From Conidiobolus incongruus B7586 (lineage: Eukaryota; Entomophthoromycota; Entomophthoromycetes; Entomophthorales; Conidiobolaceae), in assembly GCA_000697335.1 (NCBI GenBank), contig JNEM01012597.1, positions 1 through 10,069 on the forward strand: DNA of 10,069 bases, read 5' to 3'. This document shows, piece after piece, positions 8,941 through 10,069 of the stretch; within the stretch, counting starts at the first letter, position 1, and every line of letters starts with the position of its first letter. The position numbers and the translations under genes were made by a program. The notes beneath the pieces were generated by a model. It was not told where the DNA came from and searched no databases. It saw only the letters and a program-made list of their open reading frames with translations.

Positions 8941-9180
8941 AAATGTATCAATTCCCTTGTTAAATTTAATTTGGAAGAAAATTAAAAGATTATAGAATAG
9001 TAATATTTAAAGTTATTTAAGAATCCTCTTAAATATAAAACTAGTATGTTTGTATATTTAGAATAATTTGCCTTTAAACTTTTCTTACTTTAATCTAGCT
9101 TAAATCCAAAATACTTGCTATTATATTATAGTCCCTATAAAATTTAATCTATTAATTTAAATTTTGAAAATATTACTTTA

Positions 9181-9270
9181 GAATTACCCCCTACTTTGAG
9201 GATTAACTCTACCTTTTACATATCTAAAATCAAACCTTATTTTGAAGATTTTAATACTTTTTCTAATTGA
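9181..9270 (+). pseudogene. Post-integrase segment of the chromovirus
   Basis: LPPTLRI followed by NSTFYISKIKPYF matches the LP---R-H-VFHVS-LKPY segment that follows the integrase GPY/F module in fungal and plant chromoviruses. It links the integrase core to the chromodomain and supports the lineage assignment. Confidence 0.8.
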
Positions 9271-9322
9271 TTAAAAGCCCCAAAACTAGATTTAATTATT
9301 AATTAAAATAAAAAAATACTAT

Positions 9323-9462
9323 ATTGATTACATAATTAAATCCAAATTTATTAGGAATAAACTTTATTTCTATATAAAATAGATAGGTTATCTTATTAAA
9401 AAAGCTATATAAGAACCTTTAGAAAATATTAAGAATACTTTAGCTTATTATACCTATTTACA
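9323..9462 (+). pseudogene. Chromodomain at the end of pol (decayed)
   Basis: DYIIKSKFIRNKLYFYIK and then EPLENIKN (9413-9436) match the chromodomain pattern: EVE-IL-SR--R-K--YLVKWKGY followed by EPxENL. In chromoviruses this module binds methylated histone H3 and is thought to steer integration toward heterochromatin. That fits a nest of elements inserted into each other, although targeting here is inference. The tract is broken. Confidence 0.85.
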
Positions 9463-9499
9463 AAAATCTAGGGAATGTATCTCCTCTAAAAAACCTATT

Positions 9500-9506
9500 A
9501 AGGGAG
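9500..9506 (+). other. Polypurine tract before the 3' LTR
   Basis: AAGGGAG directly abuts the 3' LTR and is one of the few G-rich spots in the window. In LTR elements such a tract primes plus-strand DNA synthesis. Its position confirms the LTR start at 9507. Confidence 0.8.
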
Positions 9507-9904
9507 TATTAAAAAACTGGTTCTTTAAATTCTTATATATACTTTTATATAATTCAATTAATTATAAATTATATGATTAATTTATACTTTTATAGCTAAA
9601 TTAATTATATAAATAGTATTGAATTATTTAATAAACTAGGTTTTTCTTTTTCCTCTCAATACTTATTATTTCTTATCTTTTCTATTATTTTTAAGTTTGA
9701 AACTACATTTTATTAATATTATAATATATTAGCATTACCTAATATAAATTTTAATATATCAGTGACTCATCCTAGTTTAAAGCTTAATTAAACTTTGTTT
9801 ACATTTGCACACTATAGCCACATTATAATACTATATTCTATGTTATGCTATTTTTATATTAAGTTTTCTTCTATATTATATCAATATTTACCACCATACT
9901 TATA
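9507..9904 (+). repeat. 3' LTR of the chromovirus
   Basis: This 398-bp direct repeat of 4222-4612 is bounded by the purine tract on the left and AATTA on the right. It keeps somewhat more C and G than the 5' LTR. Confidence 0.9.
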
Positions 9905-9980
9905 AATTAAATATATAATTTATAGTTAATTAAATTATATAAAAATATATATAAAAATTAAAAAAACTAGTCTTTTAACA
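9905..9980 (-). mobile_element. Minus-strand solo LTR, remaining part
   Basis: Read on the minus strand, this tract starts TGTTAAAAGACTAG at 9980 and follows the first 70 or so bases of the LTR. It stops exactly where the part at 3897-4221 takes over, with AATTA (9905-9909) shared. It is bounded on the right by AAAAC (9981-9985), the partner of the copy at 2324-2328. Confidence 0.87.
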
Positions 9981-9985
9981 AAAAC
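9981..9985. repeat. Target duplication (right copy) of the minus-strand solo LTR
   Basis: AAAAC directly follows the outer end of the solo LTR and equals 2324-2328. Confidence 0.72.
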
Positions 9986-10069
9986 AATATATAATTTATT
10001 ATTAATAAATTTTCCTTCAAAAACTAAATAAAATTAATATATACAAATATAATTTATTATAATAATTAA
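9986..10069. other. AT-rich right flank, nothing recognisable
   Basis: A+T-rich sequence outside the nest. By the insertion model it was originally contiguous with the DNA ending at 2328. Confidence 0.6.

Larger units (their letters stand above)
4222..9904 (+). mobile_element. Ty3/gypsy chromovirus LTR retrotransposon (full length, dead)
   Basis: This 5683-bp element has direct LTRs at both ends, a perfect 5-bp target duplication (AATTA), a candidate primer-binding site after the 5' LTR and a purine tract before the 3' LTR. The internal order is a gag-like tract, then reverse transcriptase, RNase H, integrase and a C-terminal chromodomain, which is the Ty3/gypsy (Metaviridae) order and specifically the chromovirus lineage. 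It is broken: dozens of in-frame stops, spread over all domains, with base composition driven to A and T, consistent with RIP. It sits inside an older minus-strand solo LTR of the same family, so it is younger than that copy. LTR divergence cannot be turned into an age because RIP inflates it. Confidence 0.92.

Noticed and set aside
1-10069. Mitochondrial DNA, or a nuclear genome with naturally extreme A+T
   Set aside because: No rRNA, tRNA or respiratory genes are seen. The elements show transition-type damage at Gln/Trp/Arg codons without frameshifts in the transposases, which points to mutation of formerly GC-richer nuclear repeats.
1-10069. CRISPR arrays, tRNA or rRNA genes, riboswitches, host genes
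   Set aside because: No regularly spaced repeats, cloverleaf-like sequence, conserved rRNA tract or intact coding frame was found on either strand by eye.

Overview
The window is a gene-free graveyard of mobile elements in extremely A+T-rich DNA. I see no intact protein gene, rRNA, tRNA or CRISPR array. Former coding sequence is recognisable, but in the transposases the damage is almost entirely C-to-T and G-to-A: stops fall where Gln, Trp or Arg codons are expected and the frames are not shifted. That is the signature of repeat-induced point mutation (RIP), so the best guess is an AT-rich, RIP-affected compartment of a filamentous ascomycete (Pezizomycotina). No species is assigned.

Layout: (1) 1-148, AT-rich flank. 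(2) 151-1722, Tc1/mariner element copy A, with a TA target duplication and a dead DD34E transposase (477-1493). (3) 1725-2323, AT-rich DNA without a recognisable gene. (4) 2331-3896, copy B of the same Tc1/mariner family in the same orientation, with a dead transposase (2657-3667). (5) 3897-4221 and 9905-9980, the two parts of one solo LTR lying on the minus strand. (6) 4222-9904, a full-length but dead Ty3/gypsy (Metaviridae) chromovirus on the plus strand, with two LTRs, a candidate primer site, a purine tract, and gag-, RT-, RNase H-, integrase- and chromodomain-like tracts. (7) 9986-10069, AT-rich flank.

The parts fit together as nested insertions. A minus-strand LTR element first inserted at AAAAC (copies at 2324-2328 and 9981-9985) and was reduced to a solo LTR. 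Tc1/mariner copy B then landed on the TA at the very end of that solo LTR, and a plus-strand relative of the same LTR family landed inside it with a perfect 5-bp duplication (AATTA at 4217-4221 and 9905-9909). Adding the two solo-LTR pieces and counting the AATTA duplication once gives about 396 bp, the length of a complete LTR of this family (391 and 398 bp in the full element).

The Tc1/mariner copies have an unusual end structure: a 58-bp terminal inverted repeat plus a second, internal inverted repeat about 170 bp further in on both sides. This resembles the IR/DR arrangement of Sleeping Beauty-type elements. I found no new working biological system; the most informative content is the insertion history and the end architecture of the Tc1/mariner family.
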